Assembly (NCBI GenBank): GCA_013153675.1
Contig: JAADEA010000052.1
Location: 1-9,142 of the forward strand
Reading direction: 5' to 3'
Source of the DNA: Campylobacterota bacterium
GTDB lineage: Bacteria > Campylobacterota > Campylobacteria > Campylobacterales > Sulfurovaceae
Length of the DNA: 9,142 nucleotides
Part shown: positions 1-7,636 of the stretch, piece after piece
Layout: each line of letters begins with the position of its first letter
Position numbering within the stretch: position 1 is the first letter of the stretch
The notes under the pieces: generated by a model
Seen by the model: only the letters and a program-made list of their open reading frames with translations
What the model was told of the DNA's origin: nothing
Database searches by the model: none
Made by a program: the position numbers and the translations under genes

Positions 1-345
1 ATATCTTATCTCCTATCTCTTATAAGTAGTGAAAATGGTATACTTTTTATTGATGAAATAGAAAATGGAATACATTATACAAACCTTGATAAATTATGGG
101 AAATAATTTTAACTATTTCAAAAGAACAAAATGTTCAAGTATTTGCTACAACTCACTCAATTGAATGTATTCAAAGTTATGCAAGAGTAGCTAAAAAATT
201 ATTAGAAGATAAAAAAATAGATAAAGAGGATATAGCATTTATTGAAATGGGTATAAATAAATATAATAAACCAAGAGCTATTGTGATGGATAGTGAGAGG
301 TTTTTTAGAGAGTTAGAGATAGGCAATGAGGTTAGAGGATGGTAG
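1..345 (+). CDS. AAA/ABC-type ATPase (AAA_15/AAA_21-like, OLD/AriA type), C-terminal part only
   Basis: The reading frame is open from base 1 to a TAG at 343-345, so only the last 114 residues are visible and the start lies left of the window. Seen: a Walker B motif, GILFIDEIENG, at visible residues 13-23, with the D-E pair expected to coordinate Mg-ATP. A switch-histidine motif, FATTHS, follows at 48-53. This spacing and the 'IDEIENG-(I/L)H' wording are typical of the ABC-like AAA_15/AAA_21 ATPases found in OLD nucleases, RloA-like proteins and AriA of PARIS. The Walker A motif, the signature region and any coiled-coil insertion would lie upstream and cannot be checked. The last 7 nt overlap the next gene, a TOPRIM-like protein, which suggests the two act together. 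Inferred role: ATP-driven sensor or regulator of a partner nuclease, probably in defence. The family call is fairly firm; the function is inferred. Confidence 0.8.
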   Translation: MSYLLSLISSENGILFIDEIENGIHYTNLDKLWEIILTISKEQNVQVFATTHSIECIQSYARVAKKLLEDKKIDKEDIAFIEMGINKYNKPRAIVMDSERFFRELEIGNEVRGW

Positions 346-878
346 TTTTTATTGTAGAGGGGATTACTGATAAAGAGTTTTTTGAAGATTTTTTAAATAG
401 TCTAAATATTGAAAAAGCTAAATATGAATTTAAAATTTTTAAAGGTAAAGATAATATATTTAAATTAAGCCATTGTTTATATAATGAGATAGAAAAAGAG
501 CTTGATATTATAGACAAACTTTTTATTGCAGTTGATGCAGATGATCCAAAAGATAAGTGTCCTATTAGAGGTTATAAGCAAACAGAGGAAAAATTAAAAG
601 AGTTAATTAAAAATTTAGATTTTAAGTTGCCAGTTGATTATTTTATATTTAGTGATGAAGAGAAAGAAAAAGGTTATTTAGAGAGCTTTTTATTATCTGT
701 ATTAGATAATGAGCAAAAAGAGTGTATAGAAGAGTTTAAAAATTGCTATAAATATGAGTTAAGTGATAAATGGGTGTTTAATACTTTTTATAAACAAAAA
801 AAGTATCCATTTGATTATAATCATCCAAATTTTAATGAATTGAAACAAAAGCTAATAAATTTATTTAAGGAAGAGTAA
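339..878 (+). CDS. TOPRIM-like DUF3226 protein, putative nuclease partner of the upstream ATPase
   Basis: This is a 179-residue protein. The ATG at 339 has GAGG at 328-331 at good spacing and overlaps the ATPase stop. Seen: an N-terminal strand ending FIVEG with Glu7, then a helix beginning TDKEFF. A second strand ends in AVDADD (Asp66, Asp68, Asp69). Later, [19 protein letters not shown] (residues 100-118) matches the D/N-x-G-x-L-E block I associate with DUF3226. Glu7 plus the D-x-D is the acidic pattern of TOPRIM folds, where it binds the metals that drive phosphodiester chemistry. There is no signal peptide or membrane segment, so it should be cytosolic. TOPRIM partners of such ATPases include the C-terminal half of OLD/GajA and AriB (DUF4435) of PARIS. 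By analogy this may be an ATPase-controlled nuclease or toxin, which is inference. Base composition is strongly AT-rich with long A/T runs. Its stop overlaps the hisA start by one base (TAATG). Confidence 0.75.
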   Translation: MVVFIVEGITDKEFFEDFLNSLNIEKAKYEFKIFKGKDNIFKLSHCLYNEIEKELDIIDKLFIAVDADDPKDKCPIRGYKQTEEKLKELIKNLDFKLPVDYFIFSDEEKEKGYLESFLLSVLDNEQKECIEEFKNCYKYELSDKWVFNTFYKQKKYPFDYNHPNFNELKQKLINLFKEE

Positions 879-1594
879 TGACAATTTTGCCTGCAATTGA
901 TTTAAAAGATGGAAAAGCAGTGCGCCTTACAAAGGGGCTAATGGAGAGTGCTAAGATTTATAGTTCTGAGCCTTGGGAAGTTGCAAAAAAGTTTGAAGAG
1001 ATGGGAAGCAAGTGGGTGCATCTTGTTGATTTAAATGGTGCATTTGCCGGAGAGCCAAAAAATTTAGAGCAAATTAAAAAAATTCGCAAGAATACTAACT
1101 TAAAGCTTGAGCTTGGGGGTGGAATTAGAGATGAGGATACAATAAAGATGTATCTTGATTTAGGGATAAATAGATTAATCTTAGGTTCTATTGCCGTTAA
1201 AGATCCAGATTTTGTTAAAGAGATGGCAGAAAAATATCCAATTGTTGTTGGAATTGATGCAATTGATGGATATGTTGCAGTTGAAGGATGGGCAAAGACA
1301 AGCCAAATGAAAGCAACCAATCTTGCAAAAGAGTTTGCAAATTGCGGGGTTGAGGCAATAATTTGCACAGATGTTGGACGCGATGGAACACTAAGTGGAG
1401 TAAATATTGAATTTACAAAAGCAATAAAAGAAGCAAGTGGTATTGAGACAATTGCAAGTGGCGGGGTAAAAGATATTAATGATATTAAAGCCTTGCTTAA
1501 AGCAAATATTGATGGGGTAATTATTGGAAAAGCCTTTTATGAAGGAAAAATTGATCTAAAAGAGGCTATAAAAATTGCAAAAGAGGATAAATGA
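878..1594 (+). CDS. hisA: HisA, phosphoribosylformimino-5-aminoimidazole carboxamide ribotide isomerase
   Basis: Cytosolic enzyme of histidine biosynthesis. It performs an Amadori rearrangement of ProFAR to PRFAR, the substrate of HisF/HisH. The 238-residue length is normal for this (beta/alpha)8 barrel. Seen: Asp8 in [13 protein letters not shown] and Asp127 in VVGIDAIDG match the two catalytic aspartates of the family. Phosphate-binding elements are visible at both half-barrels: GGGIR (80-84) with GS (103-104), and DGTLSG (169-174) with ASGGV (193-197). HisA is distinguished from HisF by the ID-LKDG-AVRL start and the VEGWAKTS segment. The ATG at 878 overlaps the previous stop by one base and has AAGGA at 867-871. 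Its stop overlaps prmA in an ATGA. Three of its five arginines use CGC (R16, R70, R168), whereas ftsH in the same transcript has no CGN arginine codon. I see no other his gene in the window. Confidence 0.97.
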   Translation: MTILPAIDLKDGKAVRLTKGLMESAKIYSSEPWEVAKKFEEMGSKWVHLVDLNGAFAGEPKNLEQIKKIRKNTNLKLELGGGIRDEDTIKMYLDLGINRLILGSIAVKDPDFVKEMAEKYPIVVGIDAIDGYVAVEGWAKTSQMKATNLAKEFANCGVEAIICTDVGRDGTLSGVNIEFTKAIKEASGIETIASGGVKDINDIKALLKANIDGVIIGKAFYEGKIDLKEAIKIAKEDK

Positions 1595-2391
1595 AAGACT
1601 ATTTTTTTGAAATTATTATAAAGAGTAAAGAAGATTTAATAGAGTTATTAGGAGACTTTTTTACAACCTCTCTAAATGAAGCCATAGAGATAAAAAAAGA
1701 TTCTTTAATTATTAGAACTTCTGACTTAGAAAAGTTTAATAGTGCCCTTAATTTAATAGATAAAGAGATAATTGATGATATAAAGATAGAAAAGAGAGAG
1801 AATATTGATTGGATTAAAAGATATAAAGACTCTATTGAACCAATAGAGATAGAAAACTTCTATATACGTCCCTCATGGCACCAACCAAAAGATGGCAAAA
1901 TAGATATTGTAATAGATCCAGCTTTAGCATTTGGCTCAGGACACCATCCAACTACTGCTAATGTAATTAAAGCTATTAGTAAATATATAAAGCCAAATAA
2001 TACCCTTTTAGATGTAGGATGTGGAAGCGGAATTTTAGCTTTAAGTGCTGCAAAACTTGGAGCTAATGTAGATTTGTGTGATACAGATCCTTTAGCAATT
2101 GAAAGCGCTAAAAAAAATTTTAAGTTAAATAACGAAAATTTTGGTAATATTTGGCTTGGCTCAGCAAATTTGAGCCAAAAAAAATATGATATGGTAGTAG
2201 CCAATATCATAGCTGATGTATTAGTTGCTATAAAAGAAGATTTAACAGATAGATTAAAAAAAGATTCTATCTTAATTTTATCTGGTATTTTGGATAAAAA
2301 AGAAAATATAATACTCCAAAAATACCAAGATTTAGAACTATTAGAAAAGATTCCACAAGATGAGTGGGTAACTTTAGTATATAAAGGGTAA
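1591..2391 (+). CDS. prmA: PrmA, ribosomal protein L11 methyltransferase
   Basis: SAM-dependent methyltransferase that methylates amino groups of ribosomal protein L11. The protein is 266 residues. Seen: a weakly conserved N-terminal substrate-binding region (about 1-85) and a linker with YIRPSW (91-96). The PrmA hallmark [10 protein letters not shown] spans 113-122. SAM motif [15 protein letters not shown], spans 139-152; an acidic residue for the SAM ribose lies near CDTDPLA (163-169); and VVANI (202-206) takes the place of the NPPY-like motif. The [10 protein letters not shown] block separates PrmA from the related glutamine methyltransferase PrmC. The ATG at 1591 overlaps the hisA stop by 4 nt (ATGA), with AGAGGA at 1582-1587 very close to the start, which suggests translational coupling. 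ftsH starts 2 nt after its stop. In Helicobacter and Campylobacter I recall prmA next to ftsH, often with cheY in front; here hisA takes that place. Confidence 0.95.
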   Translation: MKDYFFEIIIKSKEDLIELLGDFFTTSLNEAIEIKKDSLIIRTSDLEKFNSALNLIDKEIIDDIKIEKRENIDWIKRYKDSIEPIEIENFYIRPSWHQPKDGKIDIVIDPALAFGSGHHPTTANVIKAISKYIKPNNTLLDVGCGSGILALSAAKLGANVDLCDTDPLAIESAKKNFKLNNENFGNIWLGSANLSQKKYDMVVANIIADVLVAIKEDLTDRLKKDSILILSGILDKKENIILQKYQDLELLEKIPQDEWVTLVYKG

Positions 2392-2393
2392 AA

Positions 2394-4445
2394 ATGGACA
2401 AAAAGAAAGATAATAACAACAAAAAGAAAAATTTTTTTAATGATAATCCATTAGTTGCATTTGCAATATTTTCAATAGTTGTTATTTTAGTATTTAAAAT
2501 TCTAATTGGCACACAAGGGAATGGCTCATTTAATCAATCCTTTAATCAGCAATTTATAACTCTTACTAAAAAGGTTAGCTACTCTAAAATTAAAGAGTTG
2601 GCAAAAGAGGGAGTATTAAAAAAGGTTAAAATTACCCCTACTACAATTGAAGCACTTGGTGAAAAAGATGGGAAAAAGATTAGATATATTGCAGAAAAGA
2701 TACCAGCAAATGATCCAGATTTTATTAAAATATTAGATGAAAAAAAGATAGAGTATAGCGGTGTAATGGGAGGAGGTTTTTTAAGTGAGCTTTTAACTAC
2801 TCTTCTTCCTATTTTAATCTTCTTTGCCCTTTGGATCTATATGGCAAAGAGAATGTCAAAAGGAATGGGAAGTGGAATTTTAGGCATTGGAAAAGCTGGA
2901 AATTTAATTAATTCAGAAAAACCAAACGTAAAATTTGATGATGTAGCAGGAGTAGATGAGGCAAAAGAGGAGGTAAAAGAGATTGTAGATTTTCTAAAAC
3001 ATCCTCAAAGATATATTGCTCTTGGGGCTAAAATTCCAAAAGGGGTTCTTTTAGTAGGACCTCCAGGAACGGGAAAGACTCTTTTGGCAAAAGCAGTAGC
3101 AGGAGAGGCTGATGTACCATTTTTTGCAGTAAGTGGAAGTAGCTTTATTGAGATGTTTGTGGGAGTTGGAGCAAGTAGAGTAAGAGATCTTTTTGAACAA
3201 GCAAAAAAAGAGGCTCCAAGTATTATATTTATTGATGAGATAGATGCAATTGGAAAGAGTAGAGCTTTTGGTGGACCAGTTGGTGGAAATGATGAAAGAG
3301 AGCAGACATTAAACCAATTATTAGCAGAGATGGATGGATTTGATAGCTCAAAATCGCCTGTAATTGTATTAGCAGCTACCAATAGACCAGAAGTACTTGA
3401 TCCAGCCCTACTTAGAGCAGGAAGATTTGATAGACAAGTTTTAGTTGATAAACCAGATTATGAAGGTAGGCTTGCCATTTTAAAGATACACTCTAAAGAT
3501 GTAAAACTCTCTCCTGAGGTAAATTTAGAAGAGATTGCAAAAGCTACTGCTGGACTTGCAGGAGCAGATTTAGCAAATATTATTAACGAGGCTGCTTTGC
3601 TTGCTGGAAGAAAAAATAAAAAATATATTGAACAATCTGATTTAATGGAAGCAATTGAAAGAGCCTTTGTAGGACTTGAAAAGAAAAATAGGAAAATAAA
3701 TGATCTTGAGAAAAAAATTGTCTCTTATCATGAGAGTGGACATGCTCTAATGGCAGAACTTACTAAAGGAGCAACAAGAGTTACGAAAGTTTCAATTATT
3801 CCAAGAGGACTTGGAGCATTAGGATATACTCTACATCTACCAGATGAAGAGAATAGATTCTTAAAGCAAAAACATGAGCTTCTTGCTGAGGTAGATGTAT
3901 TACTTGGTGGAAGGGCAGCTGAAGAGTTATTTATTGGAGATATATCTACTGGTGCTGGAAATGATTTAATGAGAGCTACTGATATTATTAGAGATATGAT
4001 TACAAGATATGGTATGAGTGATGTAGCTGGATTAATGGTTCTTGAAAAGCCTCAAGGAAATGCATTTTTAGGCGGAGGTCAATTTATTAAAGAGTATAGT
4101 GAAAAAACTGCTGAAGCAATAGATGAAGCTATTAAAAGAATTCTTGATGAGAGATATAAATATGTAAAAGAGACTCTAAAAGAGTATCAAGAGGCAATTG
4201 AAGAGATGGTAAAAAAATTATTAGAACATGAAGTAATCGAAGGAAAAGAGGTTAGAAAAATTATAGAAGAGTTTGAAAAGAGACATAATAAAGAATCAAG
4301 ATTAGCTCATAAAGAGGAAAAAGAAGAGGAAGAAATTAAGTCAAATCAAGAAGATAACCAAAATTTAAACTCAACAAAAGAAGATAATCAAAATATAGAT
4401 AATCAAAAAGAAAATAATATAGATAATAAAAGCAAAGAGGATTAA
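2394..4445 (+). CDS. ftsH: FtsH, membrane-anchored AAA+ zinc metalloprotease
   Basis: Hexameric inner-membrane protease that unfolds and degrades misassembled membrane proteins and short-lived cytosolic regulators. Domain order in the 683 residues: a Lys/Asn-rich cytosolic start, a first membrane segment (about 19-38), a short periplasmic domain (about 39-128) and a second membrane segment (about 130-150). The AAA module follows, with Walker A GPPGTGKT (222-229), Walker B IIFIDEID (277-284) and the second region of homology ending LLRAGRFDR (339-347), which carries the arginine fingers. The zinc protease has HESGH at 446-450 and Asp524 in [10 protein letters not shown] as the likely third ligand. 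The family often shows HEAGH, so Ser448 is a mild variation that leaves the ligands intact. Residues after about 635 form a hydrophilic tail of acidic, Asn, Gln and Lys residues with a 10-residue repeat. The start has AAAGGG at 2383-2388, inside the end of prmA. The stop overlaps pssA by one base. Confidence 0.98.
   Translation: MDKKKDNNNKKKNFFNDNPLVAFAIFSIVVILVFKILIGTQGNGSFNQSFNQQFITLTKKVSYSKIKELAKEGVLKKVKITPTTIEALGEKDGKKIRYIAEKIPANDPDFIKILDEKKIEYSGVMGGGFLSELLTTLLPILIFFALWIYMAKRMSKGMGSGILGIGKAGNLINSEKPNVKFDDVAGVDEAKEEVKEIVDFLKHPQRYIALGAKIPKGVLLVGPPGTGKTLLAKAVAGEADVPFFAVSGSSFIEMFVGVGASRVRDLFEQAKKEAPSIIFIDEIDAIGKSRAFGGPVGGNDEREQTLNQLLAEMDGFDSSKSPVIVLAATNRPEVLDPALLRAGRFDRQVLVDKPDYEGRLAILKIHSKDVKLSPEVNLEEIAKATAGLAGADLANIINEAALLAGRKNKKYIEQSDLMEAIERAFVGLEKKNRKINDLEKKIVSYHESGHALMAELTKGATRVTKVSIIPRGLGALGYTLHLPDEENRFLKQKHELLAEVDVLLGGRAAEELFIGDISTGAGNDLMRATDIIRDMITRYGMSDVAGLMVLEKPQGNAFLGGGQFIKEYSEKTAEAIDEAIKRILDERYKYVKETLKEYQEAIEEMVKKLLEHEVIEGKEVRKIIEEFEKRHNKESRLAHKEEKEEEEIKSNQEDNQNLNSTKEDNQNIDNQKENNIDNKSKED
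4350..4442 (+). repeat. Degenerate 30-nt tandem repeat encoding the FtsH C-terminal tail
   Basis: Three in-frame units, beginning at 4350, 4380 and 4410, encode [20 protein letters not shown] and the weaker [11 protein letters not shown] (FtsH residues 653-683). The first two units agree at 7 of 10 residues and share a GAAGATAA(C/T)CAAAAT core at DNA level. The unit length is a multiple of three, so copy changes would not shift the frame. The repeat ends at the ftsH stop and also supplies the AGAGGA (4436-4441) just upstream of pssA. It probably arose by slippage or duplication and encodes a disordered tail. No function is evident. Confidence 0.7.
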
Positions 4446-5155
4446 TGCAGAAGATAAAATTTGCTTATATTTTGCCAAATCTTTTTACTGCTGCTTCTAT
4501 TTTTACTGGAGTAGTAAGTATAGTAAAAGCAAGCCAGGGGAAATTTGAAAGTGCCGCCTGGCTTATATTTTTATCTTTAATTTTTGATGGACTTGATGGA
4601 AGAGTAGCAAGATTAACCCATACTACAAGTAAATTTGGAGTAGAGTTTGACTCTTTGGCAGATATTGTTGCTTTTGGAGTGGCTCCTGCTTTTTTAGTAT
4701 ATTTTTATTGTGGATACAGTTATGGAAAATTTGGTATTTTAGTAGCAGCACTTTTTATTATTCTTGGAGCAATTAGACTTGCAAGATTTAATATTACCAC
4801 TTCTCAAAATGATCCAAACTTTTTTATAGGACTACCTATTCCTTCTGCTGCTATATATATTGCTACATTAACTCTATTTTTTTTAGAGTATGATTTAGAA
4901 TATAAAATTATTTTACCTATATTATCTTTAGTAGTTGCTATTTTGATGGTAAGCAATATTAGATATCCATCTTTTAAGAAGATCTCAATTGAGAGAAGAT
5001 TTAGTTTAGAAATTTTAGTTACTCTTACAATTATTATCTCTTTTTTATATATCTATCCAACAGAAGGTCTATTAATTATTCTTAGCTCTTATATTTTATA
5101 TGGGGCAATAAGAGCTCTTATAAATTTAAACAAAAAAGAGATCAAGAAGGCTTAA
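4445..5155 (+). CDS. pssA: PssA, CDP-diacylglycerol-serine O-phosphatidyltransferase
   Basis: Integral inner-membrane enzyme that makes phosphatidylserine from CDP-diacylglycerol and L-serine, the precursor of phosphatidylethanolamine. The 236 residues contain the full CDP-alcohol phosphatidyltransferase motif D-G-x2-A-R-x8-G-x3-D-x3-D: Asp51, Gly52, Ala55, Arg56, Gly65, Asp69 and Asp73, whose aspartates bind the metals. Several hydrophobic segments fit a multi-pass protein, for example about 10-30, 36-50, 76-90, 96-112, 133-148, 155-171, 188-204 and 207-226. PILPNLFTAAS-type wording near the start and GLPIPSAA (129-136) favour the serine transferase over PgsA, and its place after ftsH agrees with what I recall of Campylobacterota genomes. 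The ATG at 4445 overlaps the ftsH stop (TAATG), with AGAGGA only 3 nt upstream, so coupling is likely. It ends the plus-strand block and overlaps the convergent lon stop by 4 nt. Confidence 0.92.
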   Translation: MQKIKFAYILPNLFTAASIFTGVVSIVKASQGKFESAAWLIFLSLIFDGLDGRVARLTHTTSKFGVEFDSLADIVAFGVAPAFLVYFYCGYSYGKFGILVAALFIILGAIRLARFNITTSQNDPNFFIGLPIPSAAIYIATLTLFFLEYDLEYKIILPILSLVVAILMVSNIRYPSFKKISIERRFSLEILVTLTIIISFLYIYPTEGLLIILSSYILYGAIRALINLNKKEIKKA

Positions 5156-5173
5156 TCTATTAAAGCCTCCTTT
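5144..5173. terminator. Candidate bidirectional terminator hairpin at the pssA/lon junction
   Basis: An inverted repeat spans both stop codons. 5148-5153 (AGGCTT) pairs with 5163-5168 (AAGCCT). The stem extends across one A/C mismatch to 5144-5146 (AAG) with 5170-5172 (CTT), and the loop is 9 nt. Read on the plus strand it is followed by CTTTAAT, a weak U tract; read on the minus strand a T-rich stretch (5131-5143 reversed) follows. The stem lies inside the ends of both genes because no intergenic space exists. The fold is clear, but termination is inferred and the U tracts are modest. Confidence 0.45.
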
Positions 5174-7581
5174 AATACATCTTCAATTTTTGATACAGGA
5201 ATAATTTCTAAATGTTCTAATACTTCAGATGGAATATCTTCTAAATCTCTTTCAAAATTTTTTTGAGGAATAAGTGCCTTTTTTATACCAGCTTTGTATG
5301 CTGCAATTAGCTTCTCTTTAAGCCCTCCAATTGGCAATACTTGTCCTGTAAGTGTAAGCTCCCCTGTCATTGCTACTTTATTATTTACCTTTTTGTTGCT
5401 ATATATTGAAGCAATTGCACTTGCCATTGTTATACCAGCACTTGGTCCATCTTTTGGCACTGCTCCCTCTGGAACATGCAAATGTAAATCATATCTTTTA
5501 TAGATTTCACTTGGATCTGGCAAAATATCTTTTTCAATCTCTTGGGCACTTCTTGGAATAAGTTTTCTATCAATATGAAGTTTTCTCTCATCAATTAAGA
5601 TCTTAACTACACTATGAGCAATTCTTGCCGATTCTTTCATTACATCTCCCAAACTTCCTGTTAGTTGAAGTCCACCTTTTCCTTTAATTTTAATAGCCTC
5701 AATTGTTAAAACATCTCCACCCACACTTGTCCATGCTAATCCATTTACTACACCAACACTTGGCTCTTTGGTAATAGTTTCATATTCAAAGACTTTCTTG
5801 CCAGCATATTTTGCCAAATTTTTAGCACTTACTTTAATTTTTTTAATTTTTGGATTTTCTAAAATCTGTTTTGCAACCTTTCTTAAAATCATAGCAATTT
5901 TTCTTCTTAAATTTCTAACTCCAGCCTCCCTTGTATACTCATCAATCAATTTTCTAAGAGCCTTTTTAGAGATCTCAAACTCATCTTTTCTTAATGCATG
6001 ATTTTTTAACTCTTGAGGAATTAAATATCTTTTAGCTATCTCAAACTTTTCATCAGGAGTATAGCTATTAATAGTAATAATCTCCATTCTATCTCTCAAA
6101 GGAGCTGGTATAGTAGATATATTATTAGCAGTTGCAATAAATAGCACTTTACTTAAATCTATATGAAAATTTAAATAGTAATCTCTAAAATGGCTATTTT
6201 GCTCTGGATCTAAAATCTCTAATAATACTGCACTTGGATCTCCTCTAAAACTTCTTCCAAGTTTATCAATCTCATCTAATACTACTACTGGATCCATACT
6301 TTTTGCCTCTATCAATCCTTGAACAATTCTACCAGGCATTGCTCCAACATATGTTCTTCTATGTCCTCTTAACTCACTTACATCTTCTAATCCTCCAAGA
6401 GCAATTCTAACTAATGATCTATTTAGAGCCTTAGCAATTGAATTTGCTAAAGATGTTTTACCAACTCCTGGAGGTCCAGCAAAACATAAAATTACACCCT
6501 TTGTATCAATATCTTTTTTGCCTCTTAAAAGAGCTAACTCTTTTACAGAAAAATACTCAATAATTCTCTCTTTTGCATCTTTTAAAGAGTAGTGATCTTC
6601 ATCTAACCTTTTTGCCACTTTATTAGTATCTAAGGTACCTTTTGAAAATTTTCCAAAAGGCATATCAAAAACAAGTTCTAAATAGCTATAAAGAACAGTA
6701 GCATCGGCACTATCAGGATGGATTCTTGATAATCTTTCTATCTGCTTCTTTATCTCCTTATATGCATCTTCTGAAATATACTCTTTAATTGCTTCTAATT
6801 TCTCCCTAAAAGCCTCAATCTCTTGTTCTCTTTGACTATCTAATCCAAGCTCTTTTTGAATCTCTTTAAGTTGCTCTTTTAAATAGAACTCTTTATTAGT
6901 TTGCTCAATTTTACTATGAACTCTATTATTAATCTCTCTTTGAACTTTTAATGTTTCAATCTGCCTTACTATCTCATCAATAATTCCAAGCAATCTATCT
7001 TCTATATTATCTTTAATAAATAGCTCATATGCTTTTTCTTTTTTTAAAGGTAGCATTGATGAGACCAAATCTGCAATTCTATGAGGCTCATCATTCTCCT
7101 CTATTGTCTTTACTAAATCTGGTGGGATCATATTATTTAATTGAGATAAAGCTTTTAATTTTTCTCTTAAAAGTTGCAAAAGAGCATCAATTTTTAACTG
7201 ATTATAGCTATCATTTTCTACTATATCAACCATAGCCTCCAAAAGACGGTTATTTTCCTCTCTTGTTGGCTCAATAATTCTACCTCTTGCTAAACCTTGA
7301 AATAGAATTTTTACCTTATCATCTGGCATTTGAACTTTTCTAATAATATTTCCAACTACTCCTACCTGATAGATTGAATTATAATCTCTATTCCCCTCTT
7401 TCCCAGCCTTTGTTGTAGCTACAAATAGAAGTTTGTTATCTTCCATTGCCTTATTTACTGCATCAATATCCTCTTTTGTAGATAAGAATATAGGGCTTAT
7501 CATAAAGGGGTAGAAAAATTGAGTATCTTCTATAATTACTGGTAAAGTTGTTGGAAACTTATCATAATCTTTAAGCTTCAT
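5152..7581 (-). CDS. lon: Lon, ATP-dependent AAA+ serine protease
   Basis: Cytosolic hexameric protease that degrades misfolded proteins and unstable regulators. The 809 residues are full length for bacterial LonA. Seen in order: an N-terminal substrate-binding domain (about 10-210, starting LPVIIEDTQFFYPFMISPI); a long charged coiled-coil region (about 205-290) including the conserved NKEFYLKEQLK; an AAA module with Walker A GPPGVGKT (369-376), Walker B VVVLDEID (432-439) and a sensor-1 ATANN (483-487); and a C-terminal protease domain. The Ser-Lys dyad is Ser714 in PKDGPSAG and Lys757 in GGLKEKLIAA. No catalytic residue appears lost. The ATG at 7579-7581 is supported by AAAGGAAG (complement of 7588-7595) 6 nt upstream. 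A separate promoter-like region with an inverted repeat precedes it, so lon may be controlled independently of bamD. Its stop overlaps the convergent pssA stop by 4 nt. Confidence 0.98.
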   Translation of the reverse strand: MKLKDYDKFPTTLPVIIEDTQFFYPFMISPIFLSTKEDIDAVNKAMEDNKLLFVATTKAGKEGNRDYNSIYQVGVVGNIIRKVQMPDDKVKILFQGLARGRIIEPTREENNRLLEAMVDIVENDSYNQLKIDALLQLLREKLKALSQLNNMIPPDLVKTIEENDEPHRIADLVSSMLPLKKEKAYELFIKDNIEDRLLGIIDEIVRQIETLKVQREINNRVHSKIEQTNKEFYLKEQLKEIQKELGLDSQREQEIEAFREKLEAIKEYISEDAYKEIKKQIERLSRIHPDSADATVLYSYLELVFDMPFGKFSKGTLDTNKVAKRLDEDHYSLKDAKERIIEYFSVKELALLRGKKDIDTKGVILCFAGPPGVGKTSLANSIAKALNRSLVRIALGGLEDVSELRGHRRTYVGAMPGRIVQGLIEAKSMDPVVVLDEIDKLGRSFRGDPSAVLLEILDPEQNSHFRDYYLNFHIDLSKVLFIATANNISTIPAPLRDRMEIITINSYTPDEKFEIAKRYLIPQELKNHALRKDEFEISKKALRKLIDEYTREAGVRNLRRKIAMILRKVAKQILENPKIKKIKVSAKNLAKYAGKKVFEYETITKEPSVGVVNGLAWTSVGGDVLTIEAIKIKGKGGLQLTGSLGDVMKESARIAHSVVKILIDERKLHIDRKLIPRSAQEIEKDILPDPSEIYKRYDLHLHVPEGAVPKDGPSAGITMASAIASIYSNKKVNNKVAMTGELTLTGQVLPIGGLKEKLIAAYKAGIKKALIPQKNFERDLEDIPSEVLEHLEIIPVSKIEDVLKEALID

Positions 7582-7587
7582 TATTAA

Positions 7588-7595
7588 CTTCCTTT
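7588..7595 (-). promoter_or_regulatory. lon ribosome binding site
   Basis: The minus strand reads AAAGGAAG, 6 nt before the lon ATG. It is one of the strongest Shine-Dalgarno matches in the window and fixes the lon start. Confidence 0.8.
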
Positions 7596-7598
7596 AGT

Positions 7599-7636
7599 TA
7601 TATTGTATAAAGTTTTATTATAAAATATACAATATA
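7599..7636. repeat. Perfect 11-bp inverted repeat, candidate operator for lon
   Basis: TATATTGTATA at 7599-7609 and its exact reverse complement TATACAATATA at 7626-7636 are separated by 16 nt. On the lon strand one arm overlaps the TATATT -10 and spacer, and the other lies at or just after the expected transcription start. This is where a dimeric or paired repressor would block RNA polymerase. It does not match CIRCE (HrcA) or the HspR HAIR element as I know them. A stem in the mRNA is possible only if transcription starts above 7636. Eleven exact base pairs stand out even in AT-rich DNA, though each arm has just one G or C. Confidence 0.5.

Noticed and set aside
332..517. Minus-strand frame of 61 codons at the ATPase/DUF3226 junction, considered as an antitoxin or antisense gene
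   Set aside because: It is rich in Ser, Leu and Lys as expected for the reverse of AT-rich coding DNA, and no start signal was found.
958..1368. Minus-strand open frame of 136 codons inside hisA
   Set aside because: It is antisense to a clear hisA with all catalytic residues, has no ribosome binding site and no recognisable motif; it is a shadow of the coding strand.
2307..2312. TATAAT 82 nt upstream of ftsH, inside prmA, as an internal promoter
   Set aside because: There is no matching -35 and no extended -10; TATAAT is frequent by chance in such AT-rich DNA. Transcript-start mapping would be needed.
3005..3382. Minus-strand open frame of 125 codons inside the ftsH AAA module
   Set aside because: It lies opposite the conserved Walker A to Walker B region and the translation is low-complexity, so it is a shadow.
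5294..6001. Several plus-strand frames of 63-77 codons inside lon
   Set aside because: All are antisense to the Lon protease domain, mutually overlapping and hydrophobic because of reverse-complement codon bias. No gene is supported.
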